Shown piece by piece: positions 18,318 to 27,202 of a stretch of 64,000 nucleotides of DNA. The notes below the pieces were generated by a model that was not told the DNA's origin, ran no database searches, and saw only the letters and a program-made list of their open reading frames with translations. A program made the position numbers and the translations under genes. The stretch is taken from NCBI GenBank assembly GCA_040757775.1, contig JBFLWQ010000002.1, positions 124,001-188,000 on the forward strand. The letters are read 5' to 3'. Within the stretch, counting starts at the first letter, position 1. Each line of letters opens with the position of its first letter. Source of the DNA: Thermodesulfobacteriota bacterium (lineage in GTDB: Bacteria; Desulfobacterota; UBA8473).

Positions 18318-19526
18318 TTAACCAATAGCTGCTGCCATCTTGAATATAGGAAGATACATGGCTATTACCAAGCCGCCAAGAACAACCCCCAAAAAAACCA
18401 TTAGCATAGGTTCAAGCATGGCAGTCAAAGTATCAACTGCGGCATCGACTTCATCATCATAGAAGTCTGCGATCTTTGAAAGCATGGCATCCAGTGCACC
18501 GGTAGCTTCCCCGACGGCTATCATTCTTACTACCATGGGTGGGAAAACCCCGCTCTCAGCAAGAGGTTCAGCTATGGTTCTGCCTTCACTGATGCCTGCT
18601 TTTGTCTGGTATACTGCTTTTTCCACTGTCTTATTCCCCGCAGTCTTAGCTGTAATGTCCAGACCATCCAATATTGGTACACCACTGGAAATCATAGTCC
18701 CCAATGTCCTTGTAAATTTAGCAACCGCAGCTTTCCTTGTCAACGAACCAAATACAGGGAGTTTAAGGACAAGATCATCAATGATAGTTTTTCCCTTTTC
18801 TGTAGCATAGAATTTTTTGAAGGCAACTCCCAATGCGAATAGACCGCCGGCAATATATAAAATGCTGCTCTTCATTAGTTCACTAATCTTAATTACGATT
18901 TGGGTAGGGGCTGGGAGTGCTGCTCCAAACTCCATAAACATCTTTTGGAAAATTGGTATGACAAAAACAAGCAATACAACAACTACAATAACAGCAACAC
19001 CCAAGATGCTAATAGGATAGACCATCGCCCCTTTAACCTTCTTCTTTAGCTTTATGGCCTTTTCTATATAGTTTGCCAGTCTATTCAGGATAGAATCTAA
19101 TATACCTCCCACTTCACCAGCCGCAACTAAGTTGACATACAATTCATCGAATAGGTCCGGATGTTTTTTAAGGGCATCGGTAAAAGTCGAGCCTCCTTCT
19201 ATATCCTCTTTTATCTGAACAAGTATCTTTTTAAAGGTCTTGTTCTCCTGTTGGGATGCGAGTATATCAAGTGCCTGTACCAAAGGAAGTCCAGCGTCTA
19301 TCATAGTAGAAAACTGACGGGTAAAGATAACCAAATCATTCTCTGTAACCTTTGGTTGAAAAAAAGCAATATTTTCGAATAGGTCTTTTGGCTTTGCCTT
19401 GATCTTCGTTGGTACAGTCTTTTGTCTTCTAAGCTGCATCCTCACAGCAGATTCCGAAACTGCCTCAATTTCCCCTTTCAAAATCTTTCCCTGCCGTGTT
19501 TTCCCTTCCCAGACATATACTGGCAT
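18318..19526 (-). CDS. pilC: Type IV pilus inner-membrane platform protein PilC
   Basis: A GspF/PilC platform that couples the PilB motor to pilin assembly. After an N-terminal segment (VYVWEGKTRQGKILKGEIEA) come two repeats of the T2SSF domain (about 70-195 and 270-395), each with the motif of FTRQFSTMIDAGLPLVQAL and FTRTLGTMISSGVPILDGL. Membrane helices lie near 168-195, 220-240 and 375-400. Length 402 is normal. It follows pilB; no pilT is between them, as often occurs, so a retraction ATPase would be elsewhere. Confidence 0.92.
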   Translation of the reverse strand: MPVYVWEGKTRQGKILKGEIEAVSESAVRMQLRRQKTVPTKIKAKPKDLFENIAFFQPKVTENDLVIFTRQFSTMIDAGLPLVQALDILASQQENKTFKKILVQIKEDIEGGSTFTDALKKHPDLFDELYVNLVAAGEVGGILDSILNRLANYIEKAIKLKKKVKGAMVYPISILGVAVIVVVVLLVFVIPIFQKMFMEFGAALPAPTQIVIKISELMKSSILYIAGGLFALGVAFKKFYATEKGKTIIDDLVLKLPVFGSLTRKAAVAKFTRTLGTMISSGVPILDGLDITAKTAGNKTVEKAVYQTKAGISEGRTIAEPLAESGVFPPMVVRMIAVGEATGALDAMLSKIADFYDDEVDAAVDTLTAMLEPMLMVFLGVVLGGLVIAMYLPIFKMAAAIG

Positions 19527-19593
19527 GATTTAGCTCCTTAAGGTTCTTCTCCCATGTAACTATTCAGTCTTTATCTAAAGCCCTGTATTTATA

Positions 19594-19650
19594 GACAGCC
19601 GAGACGGCTGTCCTACATATTCCCCTTGAATCCTTGACTACTTGAATCGT
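19594..19650. repeat. Intergenic hairpin plus arm-like repeat between pilB and pilC
   Basis: GACAGCCG-AGA-CGGCTGTC at 19594-19612 is a perfect 8-bp-stem inverted repeat. It is followed at 19622-19650 by CCCTTGAATCCTTGACTACT, like the right arm of the dispersed element. On neither strand is there a T-run. Confidence 0.5.
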
Positions 19651-19725
19651 CATGATTTCACCAACTTTTTTGGAGATGATCCCTACTTAAAAAACGATAT
19701 TGTCCGTTCAAGTGAATCGATAGTT

Positions 19726-21423
19726 TTATTCGTCACATGTCGTAGTCCTCAAGATCTCTTCAATAGTGGTAATACCCTCTTTTAGTTTTGTAATTCCGCC
19801 CTGTCTTAAAGTTTTCATTCCAAGGGCAATTGCCTTCTTTTTTATCTCAGAACCAGGAAACCCATCCAGGATCAATTCTTTTAACCCATCTTCTACAGGC
19901 ATCACTTCATACAACGCTATTCTTCCTTTATATCCGGTATTGTTACAGTTTGCACAACCTTTTCCCGCGTAGCAGATTAAATCATGAACCTCATCCTTTG
20001 GAATTCCAAGATCTATCAATGTCCGGTTAGAAACCTTCAAAGGCTCTTTACATTCCGGGCATATCCTGCGGGCTAATCTCTGCGCCAGAATCAGGTTTAC
20101 CGAAGATGCAACAAGGAATGGTTCAACTCCCATATTTAAGAGCCTGCTAACTGCTCCAGGCGCATCATTGGTATGGAGGGTACTTAACACTAAATGACCG
20201 GTAAGGGCAGCCTTAACACTTATCTCCGCTGTTTCAAAATCCCTGATCTCTCCAACCATAATAATGTTAGGGTCCTGACGTAAAAAGGATCTAAGGGCAG
20301 CAGCAAAGGTCAGACCAATCTCCTCATGTACCTGAACCTGATTAATTCCGTGGAGGTTAAACTCCACGGGATCCTCAACAGTAGAGATATTCTCAGAAAC
20401 CTTATTTAAGTCTGATAAGGCTGAATAAAGGGTTGTTGTCTTTCCGCTTCCGGTAGGACCTGTTACCAGAATCATACCAAAAGGTTTATAAATAGCTTCA
20501 CTAAACTTTTTTAATGCATCTTCTTCGAACCCCAATTTAGTCATGTCCAATTGCAAACTTGATTTGTCCAGCAAACGAAGAACAACTTTCTCTCCAAAGA
20601 GGGTAGGCAGTACTGATACCCGAAAATCCATCTCTTTCCCTCTCCCGATTCTTAACTTAATCCTTCCATCCTGCGGCAACCTCCTCTCAGCTATATCAAG
20701 ATTAGACATAATCTTGATTCGGGATATTATGGCATTCCTCAGCTTCATGGGGGGCTTCATTATCTCATATAATACCCCATCCATTCTCATCCTTACTCTG
20801 AAGCTCTTTTCATAGGTTTCCAAATGGATATCACTTGCATCCTTTTTTATGGCATCTGTTAAGATTAGATTAACCAGTTTAACAACAGGGGCATCCTCGC
20901 TAGCCCTTTCGAGTTCACTAATATTTACTTCCTCTTCATCCTTAACGAATTCAACTCCTGTAACATCAAGGCTGGAGATAACATCAGAGAATGATGCAAA
21001 AGAATCATAATATTTATCTACAGCAGATCTAATTGAATTCTCCGATGCAACTACAACTTCGATATTAAGACCGGTAAGGAATTTGATATCATCTATAGCA
21101 AAGATATTTGAAGGGTCCGACATAGCAACAATCAGGGTTGAGCCAATCTTATTAATAGGAATCAACTGATATTTCTGGACTATACTGGCAGGTATGAGCT
21201 TAATAATCTCAGGATCAATGTCGAATTCCGAAAGGGTGACGGGGGGAACATTATACTGGGTACTTAAAAAAGAGGTCAGATCGCTCTCTTTCAAAAAACC
21301 CAACTTGACAAGGTTGTATCCTAATCGCCCACCGGAATTTCTCTCTTCTTCCAATGCCATTTCAAGCTGTTCCAGTGAGATCAGCTTCTTCTTGACAAGT
21401 AAATTGCCCAATCTTCTAACCAT
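19726..21423 (-). CDS. pilB: Type IV pilus assembly ATPase PilB
   Basis: The hexameric extension motor of type IV pili (GspE family). N-terminal MshEN-type domain (about 1-150: RRLGNLLVKKKLISLEQLE), then the secretion ATPase core with Walker A GPTGSGKTTTLYSAL (about 325), His/Asp boxes and Walker B IIMVGEIRDFETAE (about 395). A zinc-binding CPECK...CANCN tetracysteine lies near 465-495. Its 565 residues are normal. MshEN domains in PilB relatives bind c-di-GMP, which would link the motor to the adjacent HD-GYP and PilZ proteins; that link is inferred. Confidence 0.94.
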   Translation of the reverse strand: MVRRLGNLLVKKKLISLEQLEMALEEERNSGGRLGYNLVKLGFLKESDLTSFLSTQYNVPPVTLSEFDIDPEIIKLIPASIVQKYQLIPINKIGSTLIVAMSDPSNIFAIDDIKFLTGLNIEVVVASENSIRSAVDKYYDSFASFSDVISSLDVTGVEFVKDEEEVNISELERASEDAPVVKLVNLILTDAIKKDASDIHLETYEKSFRVRMRMDGVLYEIMKPPMKLRNAIISRIKIMSNLDIAERRLPQDGRIKLRIGRGKEMDFRVSVLPTLFGEKVVLRLLDKSSLQLDMTKLGFEEDALKKFSEAIYKPFGMILVTGPTGSGKTTTLYSALSDLNKVSENISTVEDPVEFNLHGINQVQVHEEIGLTFAAALRSFLRQDPNIIMVGEIRDFETAEISVKAALTGHLVLSTLHTNDAPGAVSRLLNMGVEPFLVASSVNLILAQRLARRICPECKEPLKVSNRTLIDLGIPKDEVHDLICYAGKGCANCNNTGYKGRIALYEVMPVEDGLKELILDGFPGSEIKKKAIALGMKTLRQGGITKLKEGITTIEEILRTTTCDE

Positions 21424-21460
21424 TTACACTCCCGGCAATACAATCTGTTTTCCAGACATT

Positions 21461-22348
21461 TTAACTTAGGCTACTACCTGATGTCAAGGGGAAGAGACTT
21501 AATCTCTCAGCAAGTATGTCTCTCATCAATTTAACAGGTACATCTACATCCGTCCAAATTTTAAAACTCAAAGCCCCCTGAAAGACCAGCATCCCCAATC
21601 CATTGTGAGTGGTTAAACCAGCTTTTTCTGCTTCCAGCAACAGAGGAGTCTTTAAGGGGTTATAGACTATATCGTATATCACAGTACTCTCAGGCAAATA
21701 ACCAAGAGGCAGGTTCAAAGAATCGCCGTTCATCCCAACAGAGGTAGTATTTATAAGCAGGTCGGTATCACCAAGACAATTCTTCAGGGCATTATTATCT
21801 AAAGGCAGGGCAAAAAATTTTACTGAAGGAAACCTGTCAGAGAATTCTTCTGTCAACTTTTCCGCTCTGTTATAAGTCCTGTTAGTAACATATATTTTTT
21901 TGGCACCACTTAATGCTAGACTAACTAATATCCCTCTGGCCGCCCCACCTGCACCTACCATTAATATGCTTTTACCTTTGGGACTAAAACCAAGATCATT
22001 TTTCAGGGATTCTACAAAACCCTGTCCGTCTGTATTAAATCCTACCAGTTCGCCATCAATATTTTTAACAGTATTTACTGCACCTATCAACTCCACCTCT
22101 GTATCAATTCTGTCCAGATACGCTATTACCTTTTCCTTGTGAGGGATTGTTACATTGACGCCAACAATCTTAAGACATCTAATGGCATTTATTGAATCCT
22201 TTAAATCCTCTGGTGTTACATTGAGGGGCAGATAAACGTAATTCAGACCCAGATGTTTAAATACAGTATTATGCATAAAGGGTGAAAGAGAGTGGTGAAC
22301 AGGATGCCCCAGGATACCTGTAATTTTAGTATTGGCATCTATATTCAT
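21461..22348 (-). CDS. aroE: Shikimate dehydrogenase
   Basis: NADP-dependent reduction of 3-dehydroshikimate to shikimate. Substrate-site residues are in HHSLSPFMHN (about 17-26) and NVTIPHKEKVI (about 63-73). The cofactor loop is MVGAGGAARGIL (about 130) and the following NRTYNRAEKL gives the NADP-selecting Arg. Length 295. It starts the pil gene run (aroE stop is 38 bases before pilB). The other aromatic genes in this window are at 45.4-49.8 kb. Confidence 0.92.
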   Translation of the reverse strand: MNIDANTKITGILGHPVHHSLSPFMHNTVFKHLGLNYVYLPLNVTPEDLKDSINAIRCLKIVGVNVTIPHKEKVIAYLDRIDTEVELIGAVNTVKNIDGELVGFNTDGQGFVESLKNDLGFSPKGKSILMVGAGGAARGILVSLALSGAKKIYVTNRTYNRAEKLTEEFSDRFPSVKFFALPLDNNALKNCLGDTDLLINTTSVGMNGDSLNLPLGYLPESTVIYDIVYNPLKTPLLLEAEKAGLTTHNGLGMLVFQGALSFKIWTDVDVPVKLMRDILAERLSLFPLTSGSSLS

Positions 22349-22460
22349 AATCTTCTATTCGTTTTTCCGAAGTATAAATACACAATAAAAAAGCAAGCAA
22401 ATGGGAAGCAAGATATGAAAACTGCTTAACTATAGAAAAACATTTGAGTTTTGTCAAATA

Positions 22461-22509
22461 AAAAAGGCATCTGCAAAAAAACTATCATGGAAATCCTGGT
22501 GCAGATGCC
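22461..22509 (-). terminator. Rho-independent terminator of the mutase/liv operon
   Basis: On the minus strand GGCATCTGCA (22509-22500) and TGCAGATGCC (22475-22466) form a perfect 10-bp stem with a 24-base loop, followed by TTTTTTATTTG. It lies 45 bases after the livF stop and before the aroE promoter region, so it closes the operon that begins at merR. Confidence 0.8.
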
Positions 22510-22553
22510 CAATAAACCTTAAGAATCCTTCAGACTCTATATGCTATCCCTTT

Positions 22554-23348
22554 TTATCCCAGCCACCTCTTCCTTCTCTTGTAGTGCTTCACATCCTTGT
22601 AGCTCTTTCTTTTCCCCATCTCACTGAGTCCCAGATAGAACTCTTTGATGTCTTCGTTCTCTTTTAACTTCTCAGTGGGACCATCTAAAACTATTCTGCC
22701 GTTTTCCATTACGTAACCGTATTCTGAGATGTCCAACGCCATTCTGGCGTTTTGTTCTACCAATAAAATAGAGGTGTTCTCCTCAGCATTAATACGTCTC
22801 ACTATCTTGAAAATCTCCCCCATCAACACAGGGCTGAGCCCAAGAGAAGGCTCATCTAGCAGCATAACTTTGGGGCGGGCCATAAGACCACGCCCCATCA
22901 CCAGCATCTGCCTTTCTCCACCTGAAAGATAGCCACTTGTCTGATACCTGAGGTCTTCTATCTGAGGGAAATAGCTGTAAACCAATTCCAGATCCCTTTT
23001 AATCGCTGACCTGTCACTTCGGGAAAATGCCCCTGTCAACAGGTTTTCTTCGACTGTGAGATGTTCAAATAACCTATGCCCCTCCATAACCTGCACGATT
23101 CCCATCTGGACAACATCTTCAGGGCTTTTCCTGTCTATTCTTACCCCATTAAACTCAATACTGCCATCGGTTACCTCCCCCAGCTCCGTATGAAGCAGCC
23201 CAGAGATAGCCTTCAGGGTAGTAGTCTTTCCTGCACCATTGGCTCCCAGTAGAGAAATGATTTTTCCCTCAGGCACATCCAGAGAGACCCCCTTCAGCAC
23301 AAGGATAACATCACTGTAAGTAACCTCAATGTTGTTTAGCCTCAGCAT
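22554..23348 (-). CDS. livF: Branched-chain amino acid-type ABC transporter ATPase LivF
   Basis: One of two ATPases of a HAAT-family importer. Walker A is LLGANGAGKTTTLKAI (about 33), the signature YLSGGERQMLVMGRGLM (about 140) and Walker B KVMLLDEPSLGLSP (about 160). A basic C-terminal tail (KRKSYKDVKHYKRRKRWLG) extends beyond the usual end of LivF at about 240. It is the last gene of the mutase/liv operon. In this setting the cargo is probably a carboxylic acid rather than an amino acid. Confidence 0.9.
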   Translation of the reverse strand: MLRLNNIEVTYSDVILVLKGVSLDVPEGKIISLLGANGAGKTTTLKAISGLLHTELGEVTDGSIEFNGVRIDRKSPEDVVQMGIVQVMEGHRLFEHLTVEENLLTGAFSRSDRSAIKRDLELVYSYFPQIEDLRYQTSGYLSGGERQMLVMGRGLMARPKVMLLDEPSLGLSPVLMGEIFKIVRRINAEENTSILLVEQNARMALDISEYGYVMENGRIVLDGPTEKLKENEDIKEFYLGLSEMGKRKSYKDVKHYKRRKRWLG

Positions 23349-23404
23349 TCCAATCTCCTTGAATAACTATCATGTCAATTGTAACTGCTCAATGCTCTCC
23401 TTCT

Positions 23405-23902
23405 CTACTTTGGAGCTGGCTTCAAGAATTCTATAGTGGTTGTAGAGACCTGTTCTGACTCAGCCCCTGACGCCTTAATGGTATAAACCCCGGGGGGAAT
23501 AGGGTTAAGAGACTTTGGGTCGAGAGCAAGGGTCTGCGCTATAGTACCTCTGTAGATAGTGATGATTTTTGCCATAGTCGCCATGGATGTCTTAAAGTCA
23601 CCAGCATCATCAGCATACGCATGGGCAATGGCAGCATCCTCTCCTGGTTCAATTCCTGGTATTTTCACATCTGGTGGCAGAACCATCTCTATCACAATCA
23701 TTTCCTTAGCTTCCCAGCCAGAACCGCTGAATTCAATAGGCACTTTCAGGATCGCTGGGAAGGCTAACTCTACCTTTGCCGGAGTTACTGTAACAGTTGC
23801 CTTTGTCTTTGAAGGTGGAGACTGAGACTTAGAGGCACTCAAAGGTAAGGCTAAGATCAATACTGTCAGAAGTATAATAGACATCTTTTTAAATTTTATC
23901 AT
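23405..23902 (-). CDS. Secreted protein of unknown function in the liv operon
   Basis: 165 residues with a signal peptide (about 1-23, MSIILLTVLILALPLSAS). The rest is beta-rich and begins ATVTVTPAKVELAFPAILKV, like an Ig-type or cell-surface beta-sandwich; there is no lipobox cysteine. I do not recognise a family. It lies between the substrate-binding protein and livF with 34- and 56-base gaps, so it is co-transcribed and may help substrate capture in the periplasm. The function is unknown. Confidence 0.7.
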   Translation of the reverse strand: MIKFKKMSIILLTVLILALPLSASKSQSPPSKTKATVTVTPAKVELAFPAILKVPIEFSGSGWEAKEMIVIEMVLPPDVKIPGIEPGEDAAIAHAYADDAGDFKTSMATMAKIITIYRGTIAQTLALDPKSLNPIPPGVYTIKASGAESEQVSTTTIEFLKPAPK

Positions 23903-23936
23903 CTCTCTTCCTCCTTTCTTTCTGATCGCTCAGCCT

Positions 23937-25172
23937 TTACCACTTGTACAAGGCTACGGCATCAGGCGCTTTCCGCCACTTAGTTATAGGGATAACCTTA
24001 CCACCTTTGACCTGGTAAAACTTTACATCCGTGCTCCCTCGCCGTGATTTGGGGCCGTAAGCACAAGGACCAATTAAGCCCTTCAAATCATTGCCGGTGA
24101 GCTTCTGGTAAGCACGATACATAGCCTCAGCATCCAGTTTTTCATAGCCAACCTCTTTTAATGCTATCTTCAGCGCGGCTTCAAAATTCATCGCCCAGGT
24201 CATCCCGACGCCATAGAGTTCGTTTATGTCGGTAATGGGATTCTTGTGGTACTTTGTCCAGAGTTTTTTTGCCAGGGGATGCCTCTGTATCTCAGCCCCG
24301 CGAATAAGGAAAGACGCGATAATTACTCCTTCTACAACTTCCGGATGTGCCCGGATACCAACACTCTCGGTGGGACCCCACTGGTCACAAATGAACTGGA
24401 TATTCTTGGTCAACCCCAGCGCACAGGCATCCCTGATGATATTGGTTGGTGTGGGATCAATAACCCCGGTAAGATAAATGTAATTTGCCCCGGCATCAGC
24501 CAGCCTGTTCAGATAAACATCGTGTTTAAGTGTTCCCGGGGGAAAGAATTCCGGGGTTAGCAAAGTTACTCCAAGTTTTTCAGCATATTCTTTGCCACCG
24601 CGAAGAGATTCTCTACCACCTGCGGAATCCCAAGCCATATAACCCACTTTTGGCATACCTGATTTCCTCTTGTCCTTCCAGTCCTTTACCATCCAGTCAA
24701 GGGTAGCAGCAAAGGTATCCTGATAAGGGGGTCCCCAGAGGAATGCCCTGCCAATGTTTGCCTGAAACTCGCCATCAATGGTAGCCAGTGTTAGAAGATT
24801 GTCTTTCTTGATTAAAGGATAAAGTGCCCTTACTACTGCGGTGTTTATAGGATTTACAACGAGAAGTTTATGTGCCTTTCGGTACCTCTTATAGGCTGAT
24901 ACCCCCCGAGCTATGTCATAGCGGGTATCCACTCCGATAAACTCTATTTTCACGCCATTGACACCACCCTTTTCATTTAGATACTTAAAGTAATCGCTGC
25001 AACCCTGATCGCCTGGTACGTTAAGACCAGCAATAGGGCCAGTGTAATCAGCCAAACTGAGATAGGTGACGTACTTCTCCTTAGCCTCGCCATATGGAAC
25101 AAAGAGTGTTAATAATAGTAACGAAAAAACAGCACCTGTAACACATGTTGTCAATAAGCCTCTTTTTTTCAT
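23937..25172 (-). CDS. livK: Liv-type periplasmic substrate-binding protein
   Basis: A periplasmic binding protein of the leucine/amide/aromatic-acid class. It has a signal peptide of about 27 residues (MKKRGLLTTCVTGAVFSLLL), then a two-lobe fold beginning SLADYTGPIAGLNVPGDQG. I use the ATG at 25172, which has AGGAGG six bases upstream; the frame to 25199 adds nine unlikely residues. Mature length of about 385 fits. The binding pocket cannot be read by eye. With an acyl-CoA synthetase and a B12 mutase in the same operon, a carboxylate ligand is more likely than leucine. Confidence 0.88.
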   Translation of the reverse strand: MKKRGLLTTCVTGAVFSLLLLTLFVPYGEAKEKYVTYLSLADYTGPIAGLNVPGDQGCSDYFKYLNEKGGVNGVKIEFIGVDTRYDIARGVSAYKRYRKAHKLLVVNPINTAVVRALYPLIKKDNLLTLATIDGEFQANIGRAFLWGPPYQDTFAATLDWMVKDWKDKRKSGMPKVGYMAWDSAGGRESLRGGKEYAEKLGVTLLTPEFFPPGTLKHDVYLNRLADAGANYIYLTGVIDPTPTNIIRDACALGLTKNIQFICDQWGPTESVGIRAHPEVVEGVIIASFLIRGAEIQRHPLAKKLWTKYHKNPITDINELYGVGMTWAMNFEAALKIALKEVGYEKLDAEAMYRAYQKLTGNDLKGLIGPCAYGPKSRRGSTDVKFYQVKGGKVIPITKWRKAPDAVALYKW

Positions 25173-25269
25173 ATAAATCCTCCTCTCTAACTTCTTCACA
25201 TTGTCTTAATAGTAAGTATGATCTTTAATTCAATATTGACCTCCTTTCCATATTTTCACAAGTATTATC

Positions 25270-26316
25270 TCAATAGATAAATGGATAGATCCTGTATGAT
25301 GCCTTGAAAATCTCCCACCGATGAGCCAGTCCTCTGGGATCAAAGATCAGAAAAAGGATAAGTACTATGCCAAAAGCGACAATACCCAGAGATGCAGCAG
25401 GAGCCATTCCGACCCAGGGAAAAGCTGCTGCCAAAGGCGGAGAGGCAAACATTACCAGTTCATCCAGGGCACGTACAAAAATGACACCGAAAAAGACGCC
25501 AGGGATGCTGCCCATACCACCGATAATTATCATCCCAACATACCAGAGTGCATGAAAGAGGGTAAATTGCTCGGGATGTACTACCTGCATCCAGTGAGCC
25601 CATAAAGAGCCAGCAATACCAGCATAAAAGCAGGAGATGAAGAAGGCAAGGAACTTATAATAATAGAGATTAATACCCATGACCTCTCCTGCCAGGTCGT
25701 TATCCCGAATAGCCACAAATGCCCTGCCTACTTTACTCCTGACCAGATTTCTGGCAGCATACGTCATCAGTAACATAATAAATACAATTATATAGTACAT
25801 ACTTTCATCACTATCAAAGACCAGATTGCCCAGTTTTGGTGGGGGAGGATTCAGCCCGCGCGTAGCCCCTGTTATCTCAAGGTGGAGGATGAGCCACATG
25901 ACCACGAAATGGATGGCAATGGTCGCCATCGCCAGGTAAAACCCCTTAACCCTGAGGGAAGGAGCACCCCCGACAATCCCGATCAAACCAGCAACAACAC
26001 CGGAGAGAGGCAATGCAATCCAGAAGGACACCCCCAATTTGGTAGTCAGGATAGCTGAAGTGTAAGCCCCCACTGCCATAAAGGCGGCCTGACCGAAAGA
26101 TATCTGGCCGCAATAGCCGCTAACAATCTGGAGACCAAGGACAACAATAACAGTAACACTGAGATAGTTTATGAAGCTTATAATATAATAGGAGCCAAAA
26201 AGGGGAAAGGCGAAGAAAAATATTAAAGAAGCAATCAATGCCCCCCAATGCCGTTTAGTCCTGATAATGGCTATATCCTGACCATAAGTCTCATCAAAAA
26301 CACCGCAGGGGCGCAT
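25270..26316 (-). CDS. livM: Branched-chain-type ABC transporter permease LivM
   Basis: A polytopic permease with about ten hydrophobic segments. It carries the family motifs GQISFGQAAFMAVGAYTSA (about 65-85) and GRAFVAIRDNDLAGEVMGIN with MGGMGSIPG near the C-terminus. Its 348 residues include an N-terminal cytoplasmic stretch (MRPCGVFDETYGQ). It starts one base after the livH stop, with AGAGG upstream. Confidence 0.9.
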   Translation of the reverse strand: MRPCGVFDETYGQDIAIIRTKRHWGALIASLIFFFAFPLFGSYYIISFINYLSVTVIVVLGLQIVSGYCGQISFGQAAFMAVGAYTSAILTTKLGVSFWIALPLSGVVAGLIGIVGGAPSLRVKGFYLAMATIAIHFVVMWLILHLEITGATRGLNPPPPKLGNLVFDSDESMYYIIVFIMLLMTYAARNLVRSKVGRAFVAIRDNDLAGEVMGINLYYYKFLAFFISCFYAGIAGSLWAHWMQVVHPEQFTLFHALWYVGMIIIGGMGSIPGVFFGVIFVRALDELVMFASPPLAAAFPWVGMAPAASLGIVAFGIVLILFLIFDPRGLAHRWEIFKASYRIYPFIY

Positions 26317-26317
26317 A

Positions 26318-27202
26318 TTATATCCTCTCTATCCTGATTAGTCCAAAAAAACCATAGGGTTTGATCAGCAAAACCAGGAGCAGCATAACGTAGGCAGCCA
26401 CTTCTTTAACCCCACCACCAACAATGGGGTCCAGATAGCCTGCCCCCATCTCTTCCAACACCCCCAGCATCAGTCCACCAAGAAGGGCGCCAGCCAGAGA
26501 GTTCAACCCACCACACAGAGCTACTATCAATCCCTTTATACCAATATAGGGCAGAGGATAATAAATATCCATTACATTGGCTGTGGCAATACCTGCAACC
26601 GCGGCCACCACAGCAGAAATAATCCATATTATGGAAAAGATATTTCTCACCCTTATACCTGTGGCCTGGGCTAACTGATGGTCATCAGCCGTTGCCCTCA
26701 TGCCCAGCCCTGTCTTCGTATACCTGAAGAAACCCGCAAGGATGAGGAATAACAAGAGAACTAGCCCAAAGCTGAGGAGCCCCGCCAGGGGTATACCTAA
26801 ACCACCTATCTTGAGCATCCTGAGATGTAAAAAGGATGGATACGCCCTTGATTCACCTGCCAGGATGAGTTGAAAGACACCGTCCATTGCCACAAAGACG
26901 GCAAAGGTCATAAGAAAAGCAGTAAATGCGGGTTGTCCTATCAATGGACGCATTGCAAAGCGCTCTACCAGAAGCCCAATAGAGGCAGCAAAGGCAAAGG
27001 TCAGAAGCAGACTGAACCATAGAGGAAATCCCAACGGTACCAAAAATATCCAGAATAAAAGTGCCCCGAATGCCAGGAGCTGGCCGTGAGCCAAACTCAC
27101 TACTTCGGTCGACTTGTAAACCAGGACAACGGCTGCCCCAACCAAGGCATAAAGACCACCAATCATCATGCCGCTAATAACTAACTTTACAAACTCCATC
27201 AT
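26318..27202 (-). CDS. livH: Branched-chain-type ABC transporter permease LivH
   Basis: Partner permease of LivM. 294 residues; typical opening FVKLVISGMMIGGLYALVGA, AHGQLLAFGAL (about 38-48), the ABC-contact region GLGMRATADDHQLAQATGI (about 165-183) and LNSLAGALLGGLMLG. The start overlaps the end of the acyl-CoA synthetase gene by four bases (ATGA), showing tight coupling of activation and transport. Confidence 0.91.
   Translation of the reverse strand: MMEFVKLVISGMMIGGLYALVGAAVVLVYKSTEVVSLAHGQLLAFGALLFWIFLVPLGFPLWFSLLLTFAFAASIGLLVERFAMRPLIGQPAFTAFLMTFAVFVAMDGVFQLILAGESRAYPSFLHLRMLKIGGLGIPLAGLLSFGLVLLLFLILAGFFRYTKTGLGMRATADDHQLAQATGIRVRNIFSIIWIISAVVAAVAGIATANVMDIYYPLPYIGIKGLIVALCGGLNSLAGALLGGLMLGVLEEMGAGYLDPIVGGGVKEVAAYVMLLLVLLIKPYGFFGLIRIERI

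Noticed and set aside
26406-26627. Open frame inside livH in another frame
   Set aside because: Trp/Gly/Ser-rich translation without any domain and fully inside a well-supported permease gene.
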